Positions 23,687 through 33,003 of a stretch of DNA of 64,000 bases are shown here, piece by piece. Position 1 is the stretch's first letter; each line of letters opens with the position of its first letter. The stretch is from assembly GCF_004349055.1 (NCBI RefSeq), contig NZ_SMKX01000037.1, positions 1 through 64,000 of the forward strand. Reading direction: 5' to 3'. The notes under the pieces were generated by a model. It was not told where the DNA came from. It searched no databases and was given only the letters and a program-made list of their open reading frames with translations. A program made the translations under genes and the position numbers. The DNA comes from Kribbella antibiotica (GTDB lineage: Bacteria; Actinomycetota; Actinomycetes; Propionibacteriales; Kribbellaceae).

Positions 23687-26356
23687 GTGCTTCCTTCTCC
23701 TCACTCCAGGCAAGTAGCGCGTCCGCTCTCCGCCCCTGGCGCCTATGTCTATGACGCCGCCATCCATGACGCAGTGGCTGCGGCGTCCTGCGGGGAGGAC
23801 GCGATGCAGGAAGTTGCTGCCGTGCTGTTGCGGCGCCGCCGGTTGGTCGATGCAACAACGCTGACCCCGCCCGTGCGCCGGTCGGCCTGGCAATGGGTGC
23901 GGCGCCCGCTGACGATCCAGGCGGGCCTGTCCGCGTTGCAGGCCGACCTCATCCAGCGCGGGTTTCTGCTGTCGGTGGGCCTCTACCGGCACTGTGCCGG
24001 GTTGTCGGCTCCCGCACTGGCCGGTCTGGGCAACGCACTGCTCGACCTGCTGGACGCTGAGTCCGGTCACGACACCGAGCACGTCCCACTGTTCCGTGGC
24101 TTCCCGGACACGGTCCCGGCCGATACCGAAGCCTTCTACATCAACCGCGTCTTCGCCCGGCTGCTCCAGGAGCCGCAGCAGCCCTGTGTGCTGTGCGGGG
24201 ACACCAAGTCGGTGCATCCGGTCTCGCCCTGCGCGCATCTGGTCTGCCGCCAGTGTTGGGACGGCGAAGACCTCAGCGCCTGCCCGCTGTGCCTGCAGCA
24301 GATCGATCCGAGCGACCCGTTCCTGCAGCCGGGGTTCGACGGAGTGCCGCAAGAGCAGGTTCGTTCCGATCGGCTTCGCCTGCTGTCGCTGGCCGGTCCG
24401 GACGCGGTGCGCGCCACAGTCGACTCACTGCTGCTCCGCCGGACGCCGCCATCGGCCATGGATCGTTTCGACCTGCAGGTGCTGTTGCCCCTGGCCGAGC
24501 TGTCCTGGCTGCCGAATGACATCCCGGTCCGCGAGATCCGAGCTGTGGTGCTCGCACACTTCCTCGCAGAAGAGCCAGCCGTGATCGACCGGGCAACTAC
24601 GGCGACCGACGTACTGCGGCTGCTCTACGCGCTCATGAACGCCGATCCTGGCCTGCGGACACCACCTGTCCGCCGGACGTCGCTGCCCCGCGCCACACGG
24701 CGGCTGGTGCTGGCGCGACTAGACCGGCTGCCGGCCGAGACGCTGATCGAGGACATGCTGCGACACGAGCGCGCGTGGAAGCGCATGGGCGAGGTGCTGC
24801 ACCCGTTCGAGTTCGCGACGAGGCATCCGCGGGCGGCCCTCGCCTTCGCCGTACTGCGCCGTACCGATCTCGAGGCGGGTACGGCGGCCGGTCGGGCGGT
24901 GCTGGGCGAGGCGGCACAGCATCCGTTCGTGCGGTTGGAGGGCGGCCGGCTGGTCATGCGCACGTTCGCGACGCGCGTCGAGGGCGCGTTCGTGGAGGGT
25001 CGTCCCGGGCTCGCCCTCGATCTGCTGCGGCAGCGGCCGGGAGAGCTGCTCCGGAGGCTGGTGCAACTCGCCCGCGAGCTACCGGCCGATCAGCACGGCG
25101 ATCTGCTCGCAGCAGTCGCCGTCGCTATCTCGGATGTGTCGCCGGTGGTCATCACTGCGGCGCTTGGGCAGGTGCGGACGCCACCCGGTGACCTGCGGCT
25201 GTTCTTCCCCCGTGGCGGCAGCACCCGGGTCTGGACCACGGTCGACCACAGGGAGCCGCTGCCGTCCCAGCTTGCCGCCGCGCTGTCCGGCGTACTGGTT
25301 GGTGAGATGTTGCGGCGGGCCAGTGATCTGCCGCGGTGGCGTCGGGCCTTCCTGGACGAGAACCTTGTCAGGCTGGCTGCTCCGGGCTCGGAGCGCGGTT
25401 CGTCTGGCTCACTGCGCCGGATGACGCGGGGGAGCGCCGTGGCGATCCCGCCGGAGGAGTCGCTGCGGTTGTTCCTGCACTGGGTCGAGCCGGAGGGGCA
25501 GCGGGTCGACCTGGACCTGTCGGTCGCCGTGTTCGGCGAGGAGTGGGACTTCGTTGGGCTCTGTGACTACACCCGTCTGCGCTTCGACCAGGAGGCGCTG
25601 GTGCACTCGGGAGATCTGACGTCCGCTCCGGGGCCTGGCGGCTCAACGGAGTTCGTCGATCTCGACCTGCGTCAGCTCCGCCGCGTCGGCGGGCGGTATG
25701 TGCTGCCGGTGGTGTTCAGCTACAACGACGTCCCGTTCGACCGGCTGGAGCGCGGTTTCGTCGGAGTGATGCGGCAGCCCGTCGGACTGTTCGACCCGGC
25801 CGCGGTCGAGGAGCGGTTCGACCTGTCCGGCGCGGAGAAGATCCTGATGCCGTTCGGCATCGACCTGCACACCAAGGAACTGCGCTGGTACGACATCAAC
25901 CTCAGCGCCGCCGGCTACGCGCACGACATCGCGCGGTACGGCGGTCACCTGGCGCTGATGTCGGCCGCCCTTGAGGACGTGTACGGCTCGGGTGATCGGG
26001 TCAGCCTCTGGGAGATCTGCTGCTGGCACGCCGCTGCCCGCGCGGACGAGATCGCGGTCAGGTGTGACGACGGATCGGTCGTCGGCTATCTGCGTGATCC
26101 CGCCGAGGACGTGACGACGTTCGCCAAGCGACTTATCGCCCGCCTGGAGCCGGACCGGGTGTGGGACGAGGATGCGGCATCGCGAGCAGATTTCGTCGGG
26201 GTGCTCAATGGAGACCTCACGCCACGCCCCGGCACGGAGGTCTTCGCGCTGCATCCACGCCTGCTCGACGCCACCACCCTCGCGCTGGTGGACGCGTCGT
26301 GGCTGCTGAGTTCGCTGGCTCCGGACAGTCGGGCGCACGCTCCGGTCAACCTGTGA
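23687..26356 (+). CDS. RING-finger protein with TerD-like C-terminal domain (MXAN_6230/SCO0854 type)
   Basis: An 889-residue cytoplasmic protein. A C3HC4 RING finger is complete at Cys167, 170, 182, His184, Cys187, 190, 199 and 202. Long helical regions follow, and from about residue 600 to 800 is a TerD-like beta sandwich (VDLDLSVAVFG, LVHSGDLTSAPGPGGSTEF, FVDLDLRQL), the calcium-binding fold of tellurite-resistance proteins. The order matches the family known from Myxococcus and Streptomyces as MXAN_6230/SCO0854 RING-domain proteins. A bacterial RING suggests a ubiquitin-like or protein-scaffold role, and TerD links it to stress or phage response (inference). The GTG start has only a weak ribosome site, so the N-terminus is uncertain. 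Confidence 0.75.
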   Translation: MLPSPHSRQVARPLSAPGAYVYDAAIHDAVAAASCGEDAMQEVAAVLLRRRRLVDATTLTPPVRRSAWQWVRRPLTIQAGLSALQADLIQRGFLLSVGLYRHCAGLSAPALAGLGNALLDLLDAESGHDTEHVPLFRGFPDTVPADTEAFYINRVFARLLQEPQQPCVLCGDTKSVHPVSPCAHLVCRQCWDGEDLSACPLCLQQIDPSDPFLQPGFDGVPQEQVRSDRLRLLSLAGPDAVRATVDSLLLRRTPPSAMDRFDLQVLLPLAELSWLPNDIPVREIRAVVLAHFLAEEPAVIDRATTATDVLRLLYALMNADPGLRTPPVRRTSLPRATRRLVLARLDRLPAETLIEDMLRHERAWKRMGEVLHPFEFATRHPRAALAFAVLRRTDLEAGTAAGRAVLGEAAQHPFVRLEGGRLVMRTFATRVEGAFVEGRPGLALDLLRQRPGELLRRLVQLARELPADQHGDLLAAVAVAISDVSPVVITAALGQVRTPPGDLRLFFPRGGSTRVWTTVDHREPLPSQLAAALSGVLVGEMLRRASDLPRWRRAFLDENLVRLAAPGSERGSSGSLRRMTRGSAVAIPPEESLRLFLHWVEPEGQRVDLDLSVAVFGEEWDFVGLCDYTRLRFDQEALVHSGDLTSAPGPGGSTEFVDLDLRQLRRVGGRYVLPVVFSYNDVPFDRLERGFVGVMRQPVGLFDPAAVEERFDLSGAEKILMPFGIDLHTKELRWYDINLSAAGYAHDIARYGGHLALMSAALEDVYGSGDRVSLWEICCWHAAARADEIAVRCDDGSVVGYLRDPAEDVTTFAKRLIARLEPDRVWDEDAASRADFVGVLNGDLTPRPGTEVFALHPRLLDATTLALVDASWLLSSLAPDSRAHAPVNL

Positions 26357-26461
26357 GGTTCCTGAGAGCAGTTTGATAATTCCGTGACGACGGCGCGCCA
26401 GATACTACGGACTGGTCGCCAGCAGGAGTACAACAGAAAGTGACTGCGAAGGGAGCCACGA

Positions 26462-26965
26462 ATGACCTACGACGTGGTGGTGCTCATCGAGCGAGAGATG
26501 AGTGAGGGCGACGCGCGCCGCGTTGCCGCCCTGCACGCAAGGCACGAAGAAGCCGTCAACTATCACCTACTGGTCTCCAGTCATCCGGAGCGCGGTTTCG
26601 GTGGTCCGATGGCCCTACTGGGTACGACGTTCGCCGATGTGGCCGGTATGACCGGTCCACCGGGGAGCGCCCCTGCGGGAACGGCTCTGGCCACCCTCGC
26701 CGATCCGGACCTCGACATGGCCTCGGTCATCGAACACAGCGCACGCCAGCTCCGCGGAGCCAGCCGCTATCCAGTGCACGTCTCTATCACCCACGGCGAG
26801 GTGCTGCTCGCCCTGAAAACGCTGGTGATGCGCAGCGGCGGTCAAGAGGTCGTGGTGGTCGCCTGGCCAGAGACCGCGGCCAGCTTCCTCTGCTCCGACT
26901 GGGCCGCCAAGGCCCGCAAAATTCTCAAGGTACCGAGAGTTCGCATCCTCGAACACGACAGCTAG
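26462..26965 (+). CDS. hypothetical protein with possible UspA-like fold
   Basis: A 167-residue protein whose alternation of beta strands (YDVVVLIE, VHVSITHG, EVVVVAWP) and helices suggests an alpha/beta sandwich like universal stress proteins, but no UspA nucleotide loop is seen. GAAGGGAG lies six to seven bases before the ATG. Its stop overlaps that of the convergent GntR gene. Confidence 0.6.
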   Translation: MTYDVVVLIEREMSEGDARRVAALHARHEEAVNYHLLVSSHPERGFGGPMALLGTTFADVAGMTGPPGSAPAGTALATLADPDLDMASVIEHSARQLRGASRYPVHVSITHGEVLLALKTLVMRSGGQEVVVVAWPETAASFLCSDWAAKARKILKVPRVRILEHDS

Positions 26966-27717
26966 TCGGTGAGTGCCCGGAGCGCGTCACGTTCGCCTTC
27001 GGGCACATAGCCTGCGTAGTAGTCGTACATGTTCTGGCGGGCGATCCGGGCGGCGGCATGTCCGTCGCCGGCGCGGATGGCTTCGACGACCTCGGCGTGG
27101 TGCTGCAGCGACTCCAGCATCAGTGCGCGGCTGTTCGGTGCGTGCGCGATCTTGTCGGAGATCAGGCTGAGAACGACGCCGCGCACGACCTCGTTGCACG
27201 TCTCAATGAGTGAGTTCCGCGCGATCCGCGCGATCACGTCGTGGAAGGTCAGGTCGGCCTCGCTGAAGGCGGCGAAGTCGACGTCGATCGCGTTCTGCAT
27301 CGCGACCAGCGTGCCCTCGAGCTCGGCGAGCTGCTCCGGCGTGCGCAGCCGCGACGCGACCTGGATCGCGGCGCCGTCCATGATCATCCGGAAGCTGATC
27401 AACTCGGCCAGCGTCAGTTGGTCCACCCGCGCGAGCCGAACCACCTGCTTGCGCAACGCAACCGACGAGAACGGCAGGATCTCGGGCCCATTCGGGTCGC
27501 CGGGCCGTGACCGTACGACGCCGTTGCTCTCCAGCACGCGGAGTGCCTCGCGGACTGTCGACCGGCTGACCGCGAACTGTGTGACGAGCTCCCGCTCACT
27601 CGGCAGCCGCTGACCGGGCGTGAGATCGCCCCGGGCAAGCGCTTCCTCGACCTGCTCGACGATCCGCTGGTAGGCGCGCACGGGCTGAACCGGCTGGAAC
27701 CGCGGACCTTCAACCAT
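26962..27717 (-). CDS. GntR-family (FadR/FCD) transcriptional regulator
   Basis: A 251-residue protein. The winged helix covers residues 15-80 with the GntR signature LPSERELVTQFAVSRSTVREALRVLE. The FCD effector domain follows, with acidic and His positions (TFHDVIARIA, HHAEVVEAIRAGD) that bind metal or carboxylates in this group. The ATG at 27717 has GGGAGGAGG upstream; the ATG five codons earlier overlaps that site. It is divergent from the ABC transporter operon, and a perfect FadR-type inverted repeat lies between them, so it probably represses that operon until a catabolic intermediate binds. Confidence 0.88.
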   Translation of the reverse strand: MVEGPRFQPVQPVRAYQRIVEQVEEALARGDLTPGQRLPSERELVTQFAVSRSTVREALRVLESNGVVRSRPGDPNGPEILPFSSVALRKQVVRLARVDQLTLAELISFRMIMDGAAIQVASRLRTPEQLAELEGTLVAMQNAIDVDFAAFSEADLTFHDVIARIARNSLIETCNEVVRGVVLSLISDKIAHAPNSRALMLESLQHHAEVVEAIRAGDGHAAARIARQNMYDYYAGYVPEGERDALRALTD

Positions 27718-27803
27718 CCGGCCTCCTCCCATCGACAGAGCCCATTTCGCCTTGACAGACCCTTGCGTAGCGACAAACCTAGTGGCCGACCGATACCTAG
27801 TCC

Positions 27804-27818
27804 ACTGGTCAGACCAGT
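27804..27818. promoter_or_regulatory. FadR-type GntR operator ACTGGTCAGACCAGT
   Basis: A perfect 6-3-6 inverted repeat with the TGGTC-N-GACCA core used by FadR-subfamily regulators. It lies between the divergent GntR gene and the importer operon, 104 bases before the operon's first codon. Confidence 0.7.
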
Positions 27819-27921
27819 CACAGCTGAACGGCGAAGCCCGCCGTACAGCGTGCCCGGGTCCGGCCGGCGCGGGCCGGGTCGGCAGAATGCGGCGAGAGTC
27901 CGGTGATCTGGAGGAGTTCGC

Positions 27922-29433
27922 GTGAAGTCGTACACCACTCGAGCGGTCGCGTTCGTCGCCTCCGCCGCCCTGCTGGCCCTGACCGCCTGTTCGGCCGGTT
28001 CGAGTACGTCGGGTGGTCCGTCCGCCGGCGGTGATCAGTCGCTGTCGCTCGGCCTGGTCGCGGAGCCGGCCAGCCTCGACTTCACCACGACCGACGGTGC
28101 GGCGATCCCGCAGGCGCTGCTCGGCAACGTCTACGAGAGCCTGGTCAAGCAGGACGAATCCGGCAAGATCGTGCCGGCGCTGGCGAAGTCGTGGACGGTC
28201 TCGCCGGACCGCAAGACCTACACGTTCGACCTGGTCGACAACGCGAAGTTCAGCAACGACAAGCCGTTCACCGCGGCCGATGCGGTCTTCAGCATCAACC
28301 GGGTGAAGACGGCGTGGACGACCTCGCTGAAGGCCGCGATGGACGTCGTCCAGGAGGCCAAGGCGCTGTCGCCCACGCAGCTGCAGGTGACGCTGACCAA
28401 GCCGAGCAACGGCTGGCTGTTCCGGATGACGACCCGGATCGGTGCGATGTTCTCCGAGACCGGGGTGAGCGCGCTGGCCACGGAGCCGATCGGCACCGGG
28501 CCGTACAAGTTCTCGAAGTGGAACCGCGGCGACTCGATCGTGCTGCAGCGCAACGACGCCTACTGGGGGACCAAGCCGTACTTCCAGCAGATCACGCTGA
28601 AGTACTTCAAGGACCCGACCGCGCTGAACAACGCGCTGCTCACCGGCACGATCAATGTGATCACCACGGTGCAGGCGCCCGAGGCGCTCACGCAGTTCAC
28701 CAGCAACGAGAAGTATCAGGTGATCGAGGGGACGACGAACGGCGAGGTGCTGCTGTCGTTCAACAACTCCAAGCCGGTCTTCCGTGACATCCGCACCCGG
28801 CAGGCGATCCGGCAGGCGATCGACCACAAGGCCTTGCTGGACACGTGTTTCGCGGGTCGCGGCAAGCTGATCGGGTCCATGGTTCCGCCGACCGATCCGT
28901 GGTACGAGGACCTGACCGGCGTCGCGCCGTACGACCTGGCCAAGGCGAAGTCGTTGCTGCAGGCATCTGGCGCGGCCGGCGCCACACTGCGGTTGCGGCT
29001 GCCCACTCTGCCGTATGCGACCTCATGTGGTCAGGTGGTGAAGAGCCAGCTGGAGCAGGCCGGGCTGAAGGTGCAGATCGACCAGCTCGAGTTCCCGGCG
29101 GCGTGGCTGACCACAGTCCTCAAGAACGCCGACTACGACATGTCGATCATCGCGCACGTTGAGCCGCGCGACCTCGGGTCCGTCTTCAGCCCGACGTACT
29201 ACACGCGCTACAACGACCCGGAGCTGCAGCAACTGCTGGCCGCAGCCGATGCGGGCGACGAGAAGGCGCAGCTCGACAACATGCGCAAGGCGGGCCGGCG
29301 GCTGTCCGAGCAGGCGGCGAGTGACTGGCTGTTCCTGCTGCCGAACCTGATCGTCGCGGACAAGAACCTGACCGGTCTGCCGCAGAACGCGATCACCGAG
29401 AACTTCGACCTGTCCCGTCTGGCCCGGTCGTGA
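27922..29433 (+). CDS. ABC transporter substrate-binding lipoprotein, peptide/nickel type (SBP_bac_5)
   Basis: A 503-residue lipoprotein with lipobox LLALTACSA. The mature protein has the family pattern: EPASLDF near the start, WTVSPDRKTYTFDLVDNAKFSNDKPFTAADAVFS, IGTGPYKFSKWNRGD, and RQAIRQAIDHKAL. It should capture a peptide- or amide-like solute outside the membrane. GGAGGAG precedes the GTG start. First gene of an operon of at least eight genes whose transporter members overlap or nearly touch. Confidence 0.9.
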   Translation: MKSYTTRAVAFVASAALLALTACSAGSSTSGGPSAGGDQSLSLGLVAEPASLDFTTTDGAAIPQALLGNVYESLVKQDESGKIVPALAKSWTVSPDRKTYTFDLVDNAKFSNDKPFTAADAVFSINRVKTAWTTSLKAAMDVVQEAKALSPTQLQVTLTKPSNGWLFRMTTRIGAMFSETGVSALATEPIGTGPYKFSKWNRGDSIVLQRNDAYWGTKPYFQQITLKYFKDPTALNNALLTGTINVITTVQAPEALTQFTSNEKYQVIEGTTNGEVLLSFNNSKPVFRDIRTRQAIRQAIDHKALLDTCFAGRGKLIGSMVPPTDPWYEDLTGVAPYDLAKAKSLLQASGAAGATLRLRLPTLPYATSCGQVVKSQLEQAGLKVQIDQLEFPAAWLTTVLKNADYDMSIIAHVEPRDLGSVFSPTYYTRYNDPELQQLLAAADAGDEKAQLDNMRKAGRRLSEQAASDWLFLLPNLIVADKNLTGLPQNAITENFDLSRLARS

Positions 29434-29437
29434 CACC

Positions 29438-30388
29438 GTGATTCTTCGCCTGGTCGAGCGCACTGCTGTGCTCTTGGTCAGTCTTGGAGTCAGCTCGGTG
29501 CTGGTGTTCGGCTTCCTGGCTGTGCTGCCAGGTGACCCAGCACGGGTCGCTCTGGGCGTGAACGCGTCAGATGAGGCAGTGGCCGAGCTGCGGCGCCAGT
29601 TCGGCCTCGACCGGTCCCTACCTGTGCAGTACGTCGACTGGCTCGGCGGACTGCTCCGGGGAGACCTCGGTACGTCGTATGTGTCCAAGGCGGCGATCGG
29701 ACCCCAGGTGTTCGACCGCCTCCAGGTCACGCTCATCCTGGTCGTGGCCGCGATGGCCATCGCGCTAGTGCTCGCCGTACCGGCTGGGACTGTGATGGCT
29801 GCGCGGCATCGGCGGTTGTCTGGGGTGGCGCTCTCTGCGCTGTCGCAGGTGGGTGTCGCTGTACCTGCGTTCCTGGCGGGCATTCTGCTGATCATGGTGT
29901 TCGCGGTGAAGCTTGGCTGGCTCCCCGCGAACGGGTGGACTCCACCGGCTCAGGACCCGGCTATGTTCCTGCGACAGCTCGTGCTGCCGGCCCTGTCGCT
30001 CGGGCTGGTGCAAGGCGCCGTACTGACTCGGTACGTGCGCAGTGCGGTGTTGGACGTCTTGCGAGAGGACTACCTCCGTACGGCGCGCGCCAAGGGGCTG
30101 CGGCCGTTTCCGGCACTGTGGCGACACGGTCTGCGTAACGCCGCCGTACCGGTGGTGACTGTGCTCGGTCTGCAGCTCGCAACACTGCTCATCGGCGCAG
30201 TGGTCGTGGAACGCGTTTTCGTCATCCCCGGGCTTGGCAGCCTGCTCCTGGATGGGGTGTCGCAGCGGGACCTGATTCTGGTGCAGGACGTCGTCATGGT
30301 GCTGGTTGTCGCCGTACTGCTGGTCAACTTCCTCGTAGACCTCCTGTACGTCGCTCTGGACCCCCGACTGCGGACGGGGACGCGATGA
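29438..30388 (+). CDS. ABC transporter permease, DppB-like
   Basis: This 316-residue inner-membrane protein has six hydrophobic helices, the DppB start (LSVGVSSVLVFGFLAVLPGDPA pattern) and the EAA loop RTARAKGLRPFPALWRHGLRN that docks on the ATPase. GTG start four bases after the binding-protein stop. Its stop overlaps the next permease by ATGA. Confidence 0.9.
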   Translation: MILRLVERTAVLLVSLGVSSVLVFGFLAVLPGDPARVALGVNASDEAVAELRRQFGLDRSLPVQYVDWLGGLLRGDLGTSYVSKAAIGPQVFDRLQVTLILVVAAMAIALVLAVPAGTVMAARHRRLSGVALSALSQVGVAVPAFLAGILLIMVFAVKLGWLPANGWTPPAQDPAMFLRQLVLPALSLGLVQGAVLTRYVRSAVLDVLREDYLRTARAKGLRPFPALWRHGLRNAAVPVVTVLGLQLATLLIGAVVVERVFVIPGLGSLLLDGVSQRDLILVQDVVMVLVVAVLLVNFLVDLLYVALDPRLRTGTR

Positions 30389-31203
30389 GGCGGCTGAACC
30401 CGAGTCTGGTTGCAGGTGGCGTGATCGTCGGCGTGATCGTCGCTACGGCGCTCCTGTCCTTCGTCTGGACCCCGTACGACGCCACGTTCGTCGACCCGTC
30501 GGTGCGGTTGGCGACACCGTCCTGGGCGCACTGGTTCGGGACGGACAAGTTCGGACGGGATGTGCTCAGCCAGATCATGGTCGGGTCGCGGACCACTCTG
30601 TTCGTCGGTGTGGTCGCAGTGGGCGTGGCCGCGGTGATCGGCGTACCGCTGGGCGTGCTGGCTGCTATGACTCCACGCTGGCCGAGTGAGCTGATCATGC
30701 GGACCAACGACTTGCTGCTGGCGTTTCCGGCGCTGTTGCTGGCCATCATGTTCGGTGCGGTGTTCGGGGCGAGCACGCTGACGGCAATGGTTGCCATCGG
30801 TATCGCCTCGGTGCCGAGTTTTGCGCGGGTGATCCGGAGCGGTGCTTTGCAGGTGATGCGGACCGAGTACGTGCTGGCCGCGCGAGCTGCCGGCCGCAAG
30901 CCCTTCCCGATCGCGCTGCGGCACGTGCTGCCGAATGTGACCAGCCTGGTGACGGTGCAGGCCTCGGTGTCGTTCGCGATCGCCGTTCTCGCCGAGGCAG
31001 CGCTCTCTTTCCTCGGCTACGGCACTCCGCCGCCGACGCCGTCATGGGGGCGGATGCTTCAGGAGAGCCAGGAGTTCCTGTTCAGTGCGCCTCGACTGGC
31101 GGTCTTCCCTGGCATCGCCATCGCCCTTGCTGTGCTGGGTTTCAACCTTCTCGGTGACGGTCTGCGCGACCGCTTCGACCCGAAGCTCGAGGACCGCCGA
31201 TGA
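30385..31203 (+). CDS. ABC transporter permease, DppC-like
   Basis: A 272-residue permease with the DppC hallmarks HWFGTDKFGRDVLSQIMVGSR near residue 50, the EAA loop AARAAGRKPFPIALRHVLPN, and ALSFLGYGTPPPTPSWGRML near the C-terminus. It pairs with the DppB-like permease to form the channel. Overlaps both neighbours by four bases. Confidence 0.9.
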   Translation: MRRLNPSLVAGGVIVGVIVATALLSFVWTPYDATFVDPSVRLATPSWAHWFGTDKFGRDVLSQIMVGSRTTLFVGVVAVGVAAVIGVPLGVLAAMTPRWPSELIMRTNDLLLAFPALLLAIMFGAVFGASTLTAMVAIGIASVPSFARVIRSGALQVMRTEYVLAARAAGRKPFPIALRHVLPNVTSLVTVQASVSFAIAVLAEAALSFLGYGTPPPTPSWGRMLQESQEFLFSAPRLAVFPGIAIALAVLGFNLLGDGLRDRFDPKLEDRR

Positions 31204-32153
31204 ACGTACTCGAAGTCGCCGGCCTCAACGTGTCCGTCCGCGACACCACCCTGGTCTCCGACGTCGACCTGACGGTCGGGCCGGGGGAGCGGGTCGGCCT
31301 GATCGGCGAGTCTGGCTCCGGGAAGTCGCTGACCGCGTTGAGCATTCTTGGTCTGCTTCCCGAAGACGTCGTACCGTCCGGGTCGGTTCGGTTGAGCGGT
31401 GTCGACCACGATCTGATCGGCGCTGACGAGAGAGCGCTATCTCGGATCCGCGGTCGCGATCTCGCCATGGTCTTCCAGGAACCGATGACCGCGCTCAACC
31501 CGACCATGCGCATCGGCGACCAGATCGCCGAGACGATGCTGATTCACCACACCCATCCCACTCGGAGCGCGGCCCGCGCTGCCGCTGCCGACCTGCTCGA
31601 CCGCGTGCAACTCCCGGCGGATCTCCTGCGCGCCTACCCGCATCAGCTCTCCGGCGGGCAACGTCAACGCGTCGTCCTCGCGATCGCGCTCTCCAACGAT
31701 CCCGCGCTGCTGATCTGCGACGAGCCCACCACCGCCCTGGACGTCACCGTCCAAGCGCTGGTCCTCGATCTGATCGTCCAAGGCGTGGTCGCCCGTTCGT
31801 CGGCACTGCTCTTCATCACCCACGACTTGGCGGTCGTTGCGACCGTCTGCGAACGGGTCCTGGTCATGTACGGCGGCCGCGTCGTCGAGTCCGGCCCGGT
31901 CCACGAAGTCTTCACCAACCCTCGGCACCGCTACACCCAAGGCCTCCTAGCCGCGTCAAACCTAGAAGCGGCAGGTAGTCGCCTCACCACTATCCCGGGC
32001 ACCGTTCCGGCGGCCGGCCACTTCCCCTCCGGCTGCGTCTTCCGCAACCGCTGTGCCCACGCCACCGACCTCTGCGCCACCACCCCCGCTTGGTCCGGCA
32101 CCTCCACCACCGGCTACGCCTGCCACCACCCCGCCGGAGCCCCGCATGCCTAA
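31200..32153 (+). CDS. ABC transporter ATPase, DppD-like
   Basis: A 317-residue ATPase with Walker A GESGSGKS, signature LSGGQRQRV, Walker B LLICDEPTTALD and the oligopeptide-transporter C-terminal extension with a Cys-rich iron-sulfur-like tail (CVFRNRCAHATDLC). One copy of the GAGAGCGCTCTC-like palindrome (11 of 12) lies within it at 31430, using the rare Arg codon AGA. Confidence 0.9.
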   Translation: MNVLEVAGLNVSVRDTTLVSDVDLTVGPGERVGLIGESGSGKSLTALSILGLLPEDVVPSGSVRLSGVDHDLIGADERALSRIRGRDLAMVFQEPMTALNPTMRIGDQIAETMLIHHTHPTRSAARAAAADLLDRVQLPADLLRAYPHQLSGGQRQRVVLAIALSNDPALLICDEPTTALDVTVQALVLDLIVQGVVARSSALLFITHDLAVVATVCERVLVMYGGRVVESGPVHEVFTNPRHRYTQGLLAASNLEAAGSRLTTIPGTVPAAGHFPSGCVFRNRCAHATDLCATTPAWSGTSTTGYACHHPAGAPHA

Positions 32154-33003
32154 CGAACCCGCGCCCAATCACCCCGCCGTCCAGGTGATCGACGTGGTGC
32201 GCGACTACCCACGCCCCCGTACGTCGCTCCTCGGCCCGACGCCCGTGGTCCACGCGCTCCGTGGTGTCAGCCTGGAGGTCAAGCAGGGCGAGCGCTTCGG
32301 CATCGTCGGCGAATCCGGCTGTGGCAAGTCGACTCTGCTCCGACTCATCGCCGCCCTCGACCGCCCCACCGCGGGGCAAGTAGTTGTCGAAGGCACCGAC
32401 ATCACGACGCTCCCCGAACGTCGCCTGCGCTTCCTCCGAGAGAATCTCCAGCTCGTCTTCCAGGACCCGATGAGCTCCCTCGACCCCCGCATGCGCGTCC
32501 GCGACATCATCGCCGAACCCCTCGTCGTACAAGGTCATCCGGCCTCGGGAGAGCGCGTTCGCGAATTGCTGGAAGCGGTCGGTCTGTCCGCCGACGCAGG
32601 AGACCGCTACCCGCACCAGTTCTCCGGCGGCCAGCGTCAGCGCATCTCCATCGCCCGCGCCTTGGCTCCGCGCCCCCGCATCCTGATCGCCGACGAACCA
32701 GTGAGCGCTCTCGACGTTTCTGTCCGCGCTCAGGTTCTCAACCTGATCTCCGACCTCGTCGACGAACTCAACCTCACCCTGATCTTCGTCTCCCACGACC
32801 TCTCCGTGGTCAAACACGTCTGCGACCGCGTCGCCGTCATGAACGCCGGCCAGATCGTCGAAACCGGCCCCACCGCCGACGTGTACGCCGCTCCCCAGCA
32901 CCCGTACACCCAGCGCCTGGTCTCCGCCATTCCCACCCTGGAAAGAGCGCTCTCCGGCGCTACGACGACCGACCTCCTGCCCTCGAAGGGAGAGACCGCG
33001 TGA
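32146..33003 (+). CDS. ABC transporter ATPase, DppF-like
   Basis: A 285-residue ATPase: Walker A GESGCGKS, signature FSGGQRQRIS, Walker B ILIADEPVSALD. The ATG lies inside the end of the preceding gene (8-base overlap), and upstream in-frame codons belong to the proline-rich antisense-looking extension, not to the protein. Palindrome copies occur at 32701 and 32943; the latter again uses AGA for Arg. The stop overlaps the GTG of the dehydrogenase gene. Confidence 0.88.
   Translation: MPNEPAPNHPAVQVIDVVRDYPRPRTSLLGPTPVVHALRGVSLEVKQGERFGIVGESGCGKSTLLRLIAALDRPTAGQVVVEGTDITTLPERRLRFLRENLQLVFQDPMSSLDPRMRVRDIIAEPLVVQGHPASGERVRELLEAVGLSADAGDRYPHQFSGGQRQRISIARALAPRPRILIADEPVSALDVSVRAQVLNLISDLVDELNLTLIFVSHDLSVVKHVCDRVAVMNAGQIVETGPTADVYAAPQHPYTQRLVSAIPTLERALSGATTTDLLPSKGETA

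Noticed and set aside
27718-28827. Open frame extending the GntR gene upstream on the minus strand
   Set aside because: It is antisense to the binding-protein gene and rich in Arg and Gly; the ATG at 27717 has a strong ribosome site.
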